DNA of 64,000 nucleotides from contig JAJIRX010000906.1 in the NCBI GenBank assembly GCA_023853785.1, forward strand, positions 248,001 through 312,000, given 5' to 3'. This document shows, piece by piece, positions 24,923 through 36,149 of the stretch. The notes below the pieces were generated by a model that had not been told where the DNA came from, ran no database searches, and worked only from the letters and a program-made list of their open reading frames with translations. This DNA is from Psilocybe azurescens. Lineage: Eukaryota; Basidiomycota; Agaricomycetes; Agaricales; Agrocybaceae. A program made the translations under genes and the position numbers. Positions within the stretch are counted from its first letter, which is position 1; each line of letters opens with the position of its first letter.

Positions 24923-26367
24923 ATGGAAACTTACTTCAGTGATTTACTGGTGCAACACGAAGGCGGGATGGATATTAAAGAAGAGGTCTCCGACCACTCT
25001 TTCTCATTACTATCCCCTCCAATCACTCCTTCTCTTCCCTCCCACTCGTTGCCGAGTGTTCATTCGACGACGTCGCGTCGAAGAGGTTCTGCATCTTACC
25101 TGGCTGGCCCACAACGCCCAAGACCATATCCTTCAATTCACCGCATAAAGAGCTCACGCAAAGAAGCAATTCTTTACACAATGTCTAATAACGCGGCTTA
25201 TGGTACATGGAACCCCACTGGGACCAGGTCTAGTCACGGCAGGCATGGCCCAGTTGAACGCAGGACATCGGACGGCGAGGATCAGAGTTCTTACTCAGTT
25301 CCTTCCTATGGCATGACCGTACGTGTCGCGCTTTTCTTTTACTCGATGTCTTTACTTACTGTATACAGGAGTCTTTTTGCCTCCCGATCTAAGACCCATG
25401 ACATCCAGTTCAAGCCTTACTGGCGCCATGGGCGATGCCAGCATCTCCCAGTCACGACATTCACGATCGCCCTCTTCATCACACAGTGGGCATGCATACA
25501 CCGGCAACATCCAGAACCAAAACCCTGGCTTATGGAACCCCTCAACTCAAATGAACATGATCGCGATGAATAATTCCGGCTACCCTGGTGTGGCGGGTCA
25601 CGGCGGAATGGGATTCTCTGGCTTGAGCCAATCCAACCTTGACATGTCATTAAATGAATATACGACGACTCGTAATGTTTCACCGGATTCGATCTCCCCC
25701 ATTCACCCAACTACCCCAGCGAATACGCCGGTGATGCATACCGCAGCCAGCTATCCGCGCAGCAAGGCGGAGGACCAATGGGGTACCATCATTCAATGGG
25801 CACATATCCTTCTTCTCCAGATAGCAAGAGCAGCGAGATCGCTCGCCTCCAGCGCAGGATCAAAGAGCTTGAACTCGAGTGCAGCCGCGCCAAGGTAGCT
25901 CTTCAGACCAAGACAGGGCTTCCAGCGGCACCGCGCTCGGCTTCTTTCCAGTCCTCTTGGAGGGCACGCACAGAGACGCGCAAGAAGATGTTCTGCTCCC
26001 TCAACAGGGCCGGCAACGCTCTCTGCGCGTGGCACGATTCCCGTCGTGAAAGGCGTGTCTACCCTCCCAGAAACGCCCCTCCAGGATTCCTCAACTGCGG
26101 CTGCACGTTCGAAGAGGCTCTTTTCGAAGAGTCCCTTTCGAGGCACGGTGTTGGGAGCTATCTTCCTGGAGAGACCGTCAGGATGGATCCTGCTCTGCGC
26201 AACCCCTCTTGAAGCTGCTCGAGAAGCGATACGGGTACAAGGATGGCGATTTCGAACACGACCCAATCACCGAAACGTGGTTCGAAGGCGAATCCCCCAT
26301 GGTATGGGAACAAAAAGCGCATTCTGGCCAGGTTATCAAGCGACGAACCGAAGCCGACCGCCATTGA
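24923..26367 (+). CDS. Uncharacterised protein with a coiled coil and a conserved C-terminal domain (three frame breaks)
   Basis: Function unknown. The N-terminal half is Ser/Pro/His-rich and disordered. A short coiled coil EIARLQRRIKELELECSRAK is followed by an Arg/Cys-rich globular block: FCSLNRAGNALCAWHDSRRE, RVYPPRNAPPGFLNCGCTFE, EEALFEESLSRHGVGSYLPG, then LLKLLEKRYGYKDGDFEHDP. The block has a strong conserved look and I believe it is shared among agaricomycetes, but no biochemical role is known to me. Single-base slips occur at T5 25374-25378, AA 25776-25777 and C4 26203-26206; adding one base in each run gives a continuous protein to TGA 26365-26367. The start is uncertain: an internal ATG near 25181 (MSNNAAYGTWN) is an alternative. 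Confidence 0.65.
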
Positions 26368-26830
26368 TCTCTCTTTGTTCATCCTTTCCTTTTTCAGTCT
26401 CGTCTGTTCATACATGTATTTCTCTGCTGATATTCACGACCTGCATCACTCACTGTAGCCCTAGTATTTCTGTTGTTCTCTGTTCATTTTATTGTTCTCG
26501 AGCATTCACTAACTTATTTGACTCACTAATGATTAGATGCCCCCTCCAGAGCATTGTGCTCGCGACCTTCATTCGTTCTTTTGCTGTAGACACAGTCCTT
26601 TCTTTAATCACCTACTACCATATTCACATTATTGTCGATTCACATGTAGCAAAGTTTTCTTTTCCCTTACAGGCCTGTTAATACCCGCTTTACAAAGCTC
26701 CCCTTGTGTATTTATATATCACACTAATTTATGTAAAGTTGTGCTTTACAATCTTTGAAACTATATTATTTTCAAAGTTTCGCATATGAATACTTCCCAC
26801 CCTTCTCGAGTGCCTAATATTATTGGCATG
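26368..26830. other. Convergent 3' intergenic region
   Basis: T-rich region between the end of the preceding plus-strand gene and the end of the glutathione transferase gene, presumably both 3' UTRs. No coding signal. Confidence 0.45.
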
Positions 26831-27883
26831 ATCAATCAGATATCCGTTCAGAAGTTGCCATCGGACGTGGACCTACCCCTTTATAAGCCGGACTGGAAAC
26901 AGATCAGCTGTCAGTTTGTTTTGATACAACGAGCAGGACTGCTACTTGCCGACTCTGAACAGTTTCTACGTATTTCTTGATGTGCGGGCTGTTCACAACG
27001 AAGTCAGGGATTTCAGACATAACTGCCTCTAGGGGAAATGCCATCTGATAGTCTGCGGCCTGGATGGAGATGATGAGATTGATTATTTTGACTACCAGTG
27101 GCACTAACAGTAGGCTCTTCCCCACCCGCGAACCAGGTGGATTCGGACTTTTCGAGGTGTGATTCAATCTGATAACGTCAAACGTGAGCATTTACCGGCC
27201 TCTCCGTAGCAAGCAAATACGCTTTACCATTCTAAGATGCTTTACGATTTGGGGTTGCACAAGTTGTTTGTCTAGCTGTCCAAAGACAAAGCCGAGGAAA
27301 GGCCTAATAAAGAAAGGTGATTTCTTGGGCACGATAGTGAAAATGAATTTAAGGACTAGAACAGGCATCAGGGAGCCTTCGGCATAGTGGCTGACTGAAT
27401 GGAAAAAATGAATTAACAGATATATTGAATATGGACTAGGTCAGAAATTTGGACTCGATCCTCACAATAAAGATTGTCGACATAGCCCGACTGTTTGGCG
27501 ACAGCTCTACCGTTACCGTATGTTGCGATTATGTAGTCTATTCGGAGAGTCCATAGAATATTTGAAGAATCAGACAATGCATACCGGCGCTTCATTTATA
27601 CACCCACCGATGATGGCGCCGCTCTCTGCGAGTGTAACTTCGCCATCGGTGATGAGCGGGGATTTTCCAAGAGGGCTTACGGCCACTAGCTCTGGAGGGG
27701 CTGATCCGTCGGGATTTCGCTGATATTTCTTCAGCTCGTAGGGAAGCTCCAGCTCTTCCTGTTGAGTGCAGAAGGCACCGCAGACTATCAGGCTTGTATG
27801 AAATGAAGATACATTTGCTGGCCCACAAGTAACCACAATATCCGTTGAGAACGTGAGTCATTGAGATGGTGAACAGTCAGCAT
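26831..27883 (-). CDS. Glutathione S-transferase
   Basis: Cytosolic GSH-conjugating enzyme used in detoxification and redox defence. The start at 27883 gives MLTVHHLNDSRSQRILWLL, and intron 27759-27826 is followed by EELELPYELKKYQRNPDGSA. The thioredoxin-like domain includes LVAVSPLGKSPLITDGEVTL (cis-Pro) and AESGAII (GSH gamma-Glu contact). The helical C-terminal domain includes FSHYAEGSLMPVLVLK and ADYQMAFPLEAV, ending SPHIKKYVETVQSRPAYK. Recovering the family-typical SRPAYK junction requires a GC-AG intron at 26893-26949 (GCAAGT...TTCCAG). Five or more other introns are GT-AG. The enzyme appears complete, with stop TGA 26831-26833. Confidence 0.88.
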
Positions 27884-28282
27884 GTCTTCAGTTCCTTGAT
27901 TCCGAAAGCGTTGCAAGGGTTGGTGGGTGGGAGAAGATGTATGTGTATGCAGCTGTCTGTTAGTGGCAATGAGTCCTGGGAGTTCGGACAGTTACTTCAT
28001 TTAACGATCCCAGGCACCACACGTGATATATACTTATATACCAATCGGAATGTGAATCGGAAGGTTCAAAGTCGATTGAAGGATCGAAGAATTTGAAAGG
28101 CGTTGGGAGACCGTGCAAAATATACAATGCGCCCAACAAGCAAGTGCAAATAACGCGTGTGCAGAGTTTTTTACATACTTAGCTATAGTACTCGTACTTG
28201 ACTCGTACGCAATCTACGTGACTTTCTTCACAATCGTCTCTAGATATCCCTGTTCTATGAATATACAGCTCATTCAACATTC
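27884..28282. promoter_or_regulatory. Shared divergent promoter region (GST and Kar5-like genes)
   Basis: About 400 bp between the ATG of the minus-strand glutathione transferase and the inferred ATG of the plus-strand Kar5-like gene. No specific binding site was identified; the assignment rests on gene orientation alone. Confidence 0.4.
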
Positions 28283-30805
28283 ATGGTACTGCTTAAAAGC
28301 TTCTGATATACTCACCAATACTCTGTTATGCCTTGTCTTGGCGAGCAAACACTGCTGAAAATAAGGACGCGACTGCGACTATCGATACTATAGATGCCAG
28401 TGCTTTTACAAATGATCTTGGTAAGTGATTCCTGTCCCAGGATGCTGTTTTCGAAGCTATAAAGCACGCGTCTAGATCGTATAATGGGAGAAGAAAACTA
28501 CGACTCTTTGCGATTGAATATTGGTACGAGTTGCATTCACAGGTAGAACTGAAACTTCAGTATAAATAGTTCTCATCGCTTGAAGATGCATTGCACTCAT
28601 ACACTCGAAAACCTGATTGCTTCAAGAAAGCCGCTAGTATCATTCGTGCTCGATGTACTGAGTTGGACATGGACGAAGACAGCAGAGTAACAGGTAAGCA
28701 CGATATCTGATGGATTCTACCACTCCATTTTCATGTCAGCGCGCCTTGCAAGCTGCAATATCCATGACGCTATGTGAAATTGCAACAGCTAAACATCACT
28801 CGTATCCTATGGAGTGCCATCAGTACTCTGTTAATGGCGCAAACGCACCGAAATTTTCTTCCCAGAGTCAAGGAGGCTGCGTAGAGTAAGATTTTTTCGT
28901 AATCGTCGCTGAAAACGTTACTTAAATGGGTCCAACAGCGCACTTGCACGTAGTGCACAATTTTGGTCCAGTTATTCGGGATATTTACGCGAAGTTCGTA
29001 TGTCGATTTTGTCTAATTCCAGAGCGCATATAGTCTTATATAAATCAACAGCTCAGCTATGCCATGCCTTCCGTAGATGGAATGACATCGGTATCGACAT
29101 ATTTTCCTATTTCTCAATTGACAAACTGAGGGGAGTGCTTTAGATCTGGCTCGTGATATCTACTATAACGCAACCATTGAAAAAATTGCTCTGGTACGAT
29201 TCATTGTCGACAGAGAAAAGAAGACGCAAAAATTGACTGCCGAATGGATGAAACGCTCTATTGTGAGTTGACTAAGGCCACCAACCACGCTAAGGTCTAT
29301 CCCAAACTGTGCATTTGTAGGAGATACAAGATGCGAGTGTCAAGCTGAGGTCCGCCTCAGCAGGACTTATTTCAGACATGCACGACTTCTTTTCCCACCT
29401 CAACGAACAGTTCAGTGTGGTAAGCTACCTGCAGATTCTGTGTACTGTTATTTTACAGAGTTCTGAGATACTCAGACAATGGCCAACTTCGGGGATTTCA
29501 GCCGCCGATCTCTATCTCTCCGTGAACAATTGGAGAATAATTCCATCGCAATGGTCAGTCAGGAGCTCTCGATTCTGAAAATCTTCTTGGCTTATGTTCT
29601 TCGTATGTTCAGCTTGAATTAGCACTTGCCGACGTCACACACCGAGTATGTTTCCTCCGCAACTGAACTTATGTATTTTTTCCGGCGGGTTTACCCATCA
29701 GTATGGCAGCACTCTGCAAGCTTGGGCACACTTATAGACTCTCTGGAGCCAATCTTGTCATCCCGGCTTGATGCTATACTGGCACGCCACGAGGGCCAGT
29801 ACGAGAAATTAGACTCCCTCATTGTGAGCCTCGTGTGTGCTCTCAATTCAGTTATCTGATTTGGGAGTATTGTTAGTCAACCACTCAAATTCGCTGGATA
29901 GAGTTAGGGTATGACTTAAATGGCATGAAACAGGTCGGTGGCTCGCATGTGGCGTTTTAGCATGCCACATATGCTCAAGGAATGTCTTTAGGTTCTGCTC
30001 GACGTCTCCGACCAAGCCGCTCAGACAGCGAGCGCTTTGACACATTCTTTACACGACGCTAGGGGGCTACGTGACATCCAGCATGAAGCATTCCTTGCCA
30101 CAAATGCACTAGTGGATACGGTGGTCCACCTAACGGACATGGCCCACGCGGAATTTGACACCATCAATGGATCTGCATATCTGATAAAACAGTATCTTCA
30201 GAATCATCAACAGGAAAAGGATGTTTGGAAAATTTGGATAGCATGGATGTTGGGACTTGTTTATCGTGGTAATCGTTCTGACGTGTTTGATAATATGTCA
30301 CTCACTTGCAATTCTTCATGCTCTCTAGTCGATCAAAGATCATTTGCTTCTTTAGAAGGAGCGCTCTCGATTCGGGTTATGCTCGTGATCCTTAGTTTCA
30401 GCTGGACAGTGTTTCGGACTCTTATATCTGCTATTACGGTGGGAAATTTTTGCTCTTTTCATTGCTGGGCACAATCATTCACGTTAGTTGGCAGACTGTG
30501 TCAATGATTATTTTTCTAGTGACCAGGAAATTTTTTATTGGGAGATGGGAGCGACTTCTTCCCTCAGCGTGTCCCCGGTAAGTCGCTTTTCGGTCATCCG
30601 AGAGTGTGCATGGATGAAAACGGGTGCTTACGACTTCCGAAGCCCGACAGTTTCAACATGTTTGCTTCCTCAAGACGCAGAAAATATGCCTCCCCGAAAG
30701 GAGCGGATTCCACTATTTATCAGTGCTGGTTCTCAAAGGCTTGTTCCTGGCCATCGGAGTCGGGTTTCTCGCATTCCGGACAGATTGTATTGCCCGACCC
30801 ATTAG
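28283..30805 (+). CDS. Kar5/Tht1-like nuclear fusion (karyogamy) protein
   Basis: ER/nuclear-envelope membrane protein expected to act in fusion of haploid nuclei. An ATG at 28283 followed by a one-base slip near 28301 gives a signal-peptide-like start (MVLLKSFLIYSPILCYALS). Visible exon blocks are RRKLRLFAIEYWYELHSQ, KPDCFKKAASIIRARCTELD, a Cys block MTLCEIATAKHHSYPMECHQ, RSAQFWSSYSGYLREV, QLCHAFRRWNDI, LARDIYYNATIEKIALVRFI, then coiled-coil exons to about 30230. A hydrophobic C-terminus follows (WKIWIAWMLGLVYR, RVMLVILSFSWTVF). A Cys-rich lumenal head, coiled coil and C-terminal membrane segments match Kar5/Tht1 layout. At least eight introns are needed and several joins are tentative. The end is set at the last plausible stop, 30803-30805. 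Confidence 0.6.
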
Positions 30806-31080
30806 CGCCATTTAGTTTTTTTTTTTGCAAGCTTGTACAAAATAGGTTCGTAGCTTAGAACCGACTGCATGTTGTAAACCTGAACATACTCTTTGCTCAA
30901 ACCTAAACGGTTGATAAAATCACGCGACTGGCACGATGAAAATGGCAAATAATATATTTTTGTGCACGCCCGCAGCGCTATATTCGGGGATAAAAATAGC
31001 CGCCCACTTACCACCGTACGAGCACGTGCACCAAGGCCTCTTTATCTTTCCCATCGACCTACCACCAACTACGACCGTAA

Positions 31081-33734
31081 ATGTTTGGGCAAAACCAAAA
31101 CACCCTTGTTACTGGGGGTACATTTGTAGATAGACGAGTTGAATATCATGGACAGCATACCCATGTCTCAAAGCAATCTACAGGTAATGTGCAACACTTC
31201 ATATAGTCGAAGGTGGCGGTCTATGATGCTCATCCAATGGTTCAGGAATCGACAACCTTATGAAAGCTTCATCCCCTTCAGCCTTTTATAATGCTGGAAA
31301 TCGCTTCGATGCGCCCAAATGTCATCCAAATACCCGTACTGCAATCCTCGACAAGATAATGGAATGGGTGGTTGGGAATCTTACTTTGGACGAATTCGTG
31401 TTGTGGCTATATGGCCCTGCAGGAGCTGGAAAGTCGGCCATAGCACAGACTATTGCGGAAAGGTGTCATGCTCGGAACCTGTTGCTCGCGACTTTCTTTT
31501 TCTCTAGCACGGATCATAATCGCAATCAAGGGAATACTCTTATAGCTACTCTGGCGTATCAGGTTGCTCTGTATCTGCCGATTGCGCGGGGATTGATTGA
31601 GCAGGCCGTGGATCATGACCCTCTCATCTTCACTCGATCGCTCAAAGATCAGCTCCAGTCCTTGATCATTGGGCCTATCCTCCTGCTTGCGGATTCCGGA
31701 GCCTTAACCCAGTCGGCACCAAGTGTGATAGTTATTGATGGTCTTGATGAGTGTCTGGACACCGATATGCAATGCATGATCTTGGACGCCATCTTAACTG
31801 CAATGCAGGATAGCGAGAACCGCGCTCCACTACGTTTTCTAGTCGCCAGCCGTCCAGAGGCTCATCTTTACATCCAATTTGCCGACCCCAAACTGTTCCC
31901 AACAACGACTAGATTCCCTTTAGACGACAAATACTACCCCAGCGCCGATATCACCCGATATCTGGAAGACTCGTTTAAGAAGATAAAGGCGACACATCCG
32001 TTGAGGAAATTTATTCCTGGAATATGGCCGACCAATCGCGATATCAACACTTTAGCCAACAAGTCCTCAGGTCAATTCATTTATGCGGCAACTGTCGTGC
32101 AATATGTCTCTGCAACCCGTAATCAACCCGCTCAATGCTTAGAGGTTGTCTTAGGTCTACGTCCTCCCCACACAAACCATGCTCCGTTTGCCCATCTCGA
32201 CGCTTTGTATACAAAAATCATATCTAACGTAGAGGACATCCCATCTACCTTAAGAATATTGGGCTTCCTTCTACTACCCAACGTAGACACAACTAGCGAG
32301 AATCTGCTAAAAATTCCCCGCCTGCTGGAGAAGTTTCTTGGTCTGGATGATGGGGAGGTTCAGCGTCTATTGATAGACCTGGCGTCTTTAATAAGTTATC
32401 AAGACCAAAATACCGAAATTCGGGTGTTACATGCGTCTTTCGGAGATTTTCTATTGGATGAGACGAGGTCAAAGGAATATTTTATCGACCCCATTGAATT
32501 CAACAATCGGCTTTCTCTCATGTATTGTGAATTTATTCAACGATCTCATGCGGGTACGTGCTTCGATCTATACTCTTAAGATAAATTCCGTTGATTTGTA
32601 CTACCCACTTTCGCAGCTCATGAGTATAGCGAGGACGATGACTTGACGATCGTCCACTACTCTTACCGTCACCTTGTGGAAAACTGTTCCAAAGTAACCC
32701 CATCTGGTGACGTTATCGAGGAGCTTCTCGAAACACCTATTATTCCTCCACTCTTCTACTTGGGGACTTATCAAGATTTACAGTACTTTTTGGATTTTTT
32801 CTCGTGTTTGGAATCGGCGGTACGGCATTCATTTCTATCTTCCGTACCTCCATATTCATAATTCTCTTTCCTAGACTTTTGCAAATGCTCTTAACATTTA
32901 CGACCATCACCTAAAGATATGGGACGAATATCTTCTGGGAGAGATGCAAAGCTTCCCCTCACTGCTATACATATACGTTTGTAGTGTTCTCCTACATGCA
33001 GACTTCACTGGTTCGATCTACTCGACCTTGTGCTGTCTCCTTCCGGACCATTGGGACCCAGAATTCTCCCACATAAAGTGGTTATATACCTGGGATAGGA
33101 GTGACAATCTCTATTTCACAATTGAGCGCCCGTCTCCAGCTTATCGAGGCATGCTCCTCGATTTCTTCACTGATAAAGAGAGATCGGGAAGGTATATGTT
33201 GAGCGGTAAAGCATATGCTGCCGTCTCTACGTTGTTTATGGAGTACATCTCCATTAGGGGAACAAAGTAAGCATTTTATCATCACCCTCGACAGTGCTAA
33301 TGCTGTTGTTAAAACATGTAGGAATCGAATTGAAGCCCATCATGAATGGAAGCATTCGGATGATGTTGACGACTTGGATTCATATTTTGGGTCACATTCA
33401 CCAACCGCCCCTCCTGCGTAAGGATCCCCATGATCTTATCTGTTGTAACTCTCTGACATACATGGATGGATGCAGCTTAGACGCCTTGGAAGATGGTCAT
33501 GAGCCAACTATCATCGCAGCTCTCTCGTTTTTGCCGATACTTTTATCAAAGTCTGATTATTCAGGAACTTTGGTGAAACTGATTGAGAACCACTCTTTTA
33601 GAGATGAGTGCAAGGACTTGCCAGAGCTAGCAGGAGCTAAGCTTGCTATGTCGAATTATCGAGAGCGAATGCAACGAGATGAAAGGTTTCAAAGGACTCG
33701 CCGGTCACGAAAGAGTCATGCACGAAGTTTATAG
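31081..33734 (+). CDS. NACHT-domain NLR-like STAND protein
   Basis: Fungal NLR-like P-loop ATPase of the class linked to non-self recognition and programmed cell death. Exon 1 (31081-31183) encodes MFGQNQNTLVTGGTFVDRR and a 62-nt intron leads to GIDNLMKASSPSAFYNAGNR with the typical pre-NACHT motif PKCHPNTR. The NACHT core has Walker A GPAGAGKSAIAQ, Walker B VIVIDGLDECLD and the sensor-like RFLVASRPEAH. A winged-helix-like region follows (LHASFGDFLLDETRSKEYF). After about 32550 there are further short exons, such as SYRHLVENCSKV and NIYDHHLKIWDEYLL, ending in a basic tail SRKSHARSL. No WD40, ankyrin or TPR repeats follow, so the sensor half is short or divergent. The NACHT exon is intact. Confidence 0.82.
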
Positions 33735-33917
33735 TCATAGTCGATTAGATGGCGTATGGAACAGGTTGAACAGCCAACGCCTTGACACGATCCATGACAT
33801 GTAGCTAGAATAATAAACTATAAACATTAAACGAGAAAAAGCCAAAACAAACAGATGGTGGTGGTAAGTTCTTCAGGAATCAGGTCACTAGAGGACTGTT
33901 GGGCATTGGGCATAGTC

Positions 33918-36149
33918 TCAAGGGAAGTTGTGTGATAAATCATAATGATATTGCAGGCCTTCCATACTCTTATACCGCTTCGAGCACCCAGGTTTGGCAC
34001 ATGCGAATGGCATTAGACGGTTCCCCGCCTCCCACTCCTCCCGAGGTTTCTCCCGCAGTTTGACAGGCCGTGGTTGACGCAAAATGAAAGATTCTTCTTG
34101 AATGGGGACAAACGTAGGTGATGAGGTCATGTTCGAAGGACTGGAGACAGGTCCAGAAGTCGCGGCGAAAGGTAAAGAGCCAGACACATAGGGCGAAGGG
34201 GAGGCCGAAAAAGAATCTGATTGGTACATCTGGGGAGAAACTGATGCAGAATAACTCGGCGATGAACCAGGCGAATATCGTGCGGACGAATGATACGAAA
34301 AGGATGACCTCCTCGACGTGGTTTGCGAAGGCATCCGTGGAAATGTGGGTCCTGGAGACTGACGGGAATGTGACGATCTCGAAGAAGGCCTAGATGGGTG
34401 AGGAGAAGGGGGCCGAGAATAGCGACGTGATGGAATGCTGCGTGGTGAAGACATCCCCGAGGATCCGATGTAGGCACTATGACCCGAATATCGATTTCCT
34501 ATCCGACCCCACTCGCGTTCTCTGGCCACTCGCTGAAGTCGAGGTCTCAAATCTGAGGGTAAGGGCAACGGTTTTGCTAGATGCGATAATGAAGCTAGAG
34601 GTCTAGATATATGATGCGTAGAGTCGGGAAGATCATAAGGCTTGGGAAATGACAAAGGGAATTTCATTTGTGACGACAACGTCGGAGTCAAAGGTGATGC
34701 ACCGACGGATGAAGGCCTTGACGTGGGTCTCGAAAACGGACGAGATAATACCGGGTCGCGCTCTGTAAGCCTGCTAGAAGACAAAGACCTGTGTAGGTCG
34801 CCATATATTGTGTAATGCCTCCATTCAATGCCTTCTGGATCATTTTGGTCGTCTTCTTGACCTCGATATCCTCGCCCTTGACGTTGATGCGATGATTCAC
34901 CATCTTGTTGATGGCGTAACCGCGCCACTTGCTCACGCTGTTGACGTTTTTGTTCCCGCTGACGCCGCTTTTCAGCAGGATCGTAATTCTTCGAAGGAAG
35001 AGGTGGAGGAGGAGGAAATGAAGTCAGCTGAGATGGAAGAGAAAAATCTGACTTGTGAGGATTAGGCAATGATCCCGTGCGATACGATCTGCGCTGACCA
35101 CGTCCTCGCGTTAGGTTCTCTTGGCGACTGTCCTTGAAAATAGGACTTTGGTGACCTTGCCTTGCAGGGATACCTTTTCCGGTACCGAACATAGGTATTT
35201 CTGCGAGGTAAAATGCAGAGGGAGTGTTGATGATGAATCTGTCTGCTGTCTAGAATAGGTAGAAGGATTCGAGTGTAATGCGGACGTGGACTGAAGTTTG
35301 GAGGTGACAACTTCGAGGTAAAGGATTCTAGCCTCTAGATCTTGCACGTATCTATTTGACTCATCAGTTATCTCCCAGAAGTAGCGCAGATATGCTAATT
35401 TAGCTTACTGTCCTCCGGGGGGAGCATCCTGACCAGTTGCATGAAACCACGTACATTGCGAACCGGACTTTATACATTGTGAACATGCTGGCTTGGATTT
35501 GCTGCATTTTATTTTCTTTTGTCTATAGGAATATTTTATGCACGGTTCCAAATGTAATCATTGACTTCGCACCTGCAGTTGTCGCAAGAAAGCCCGACTC
35601 GCCCTTTTGTGGACAGAGGCTTCCCTGCAGCATCTTGTTTCGCCGAAGTGGTTTCATCTGTCTTTTGTACGCCATTCGAAGATAATAAAGAGGAAGCTTG
35701 GCCCAATGCCGTGATGTGATTGGAAGTAGGCATCTGCACGAAGGGTCGTTCGACGGTCGAAGGGGCGATTTGCAAAAGACGAGTTTCGAGGGCAAGTAAC
35801 CTGATTTCCAGTTCTTGTACGTAACTTTTAATTAAAAGTCATTTTCGTGTGCTATTGACAAACAAAACGGCTGCTTGCCTTGAGCCTATAGCTGCTCGAT
35901 CTTGGATTCGACGCCAAGTGCACTGGGTGCCCGAGTTTGAACACTGTAAGCAGGTAGGGTCTTCCCCACTGCATTTGATCTTCTTGCGTCTATAACCAAG
36001 ATCAATCAGCACAACATGCTGCATAATATGTGAGACCTTTTCATAGCTATGCCTGGGTGTGAAAAGAGTACTACGTACTTGCAACTCTCACAAGCCCGCC
36101 AAACTCTCCTTCTTCGCGGAGGGGCATCTGCAGTACCATTATCCGTCAT
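33918..36149 (-). CDS. Zinc-finger protein with two tandem Zn2Cys6 clusters and a C-terminal C2H2 finger
   Basis: Putative transcription factor. The ATG at 36149 gives MTDNGTADAPPRRRRVWRAC. The first fungal binuclear cluster has spacing C-X2-C-X6-C-X6-C-X2-C-X6-C (CESC, KRKKIKC, TCLQC, SGTQC), then a YVQELEIRLLALE coiled coil. The second cluster, CDNC, RQKKIKC, ACSQC, SGSQC, has identical spacing and is followed by YVQDLEARILYLE. Introns are 35990-36078, 35825-35878 (GC-AG), 35523-35572 and 35352-35408. They fall at the same place and phase in both modules. After a one-base step near 35220 the frame continues (MFGTGKGIPARQG) into a Ser/Arg/Pro-rich body ending in a C2H2 finger (CAKPGC...YHYDLSH, C-X4-C-X12-H-X4-H). 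The join at 35220 is inferred; otherwise these are two overlapping genes. Paralog of the next two minus-strand genes. Confidence 0.7.

Noticed and set aside
25417..26415. Antisense ORFs across the gene at 24923-26367
   Set aside because: The plus strand has the coiled coil and conserved block. The antisense frames are GC-biased mirrors with no domain.
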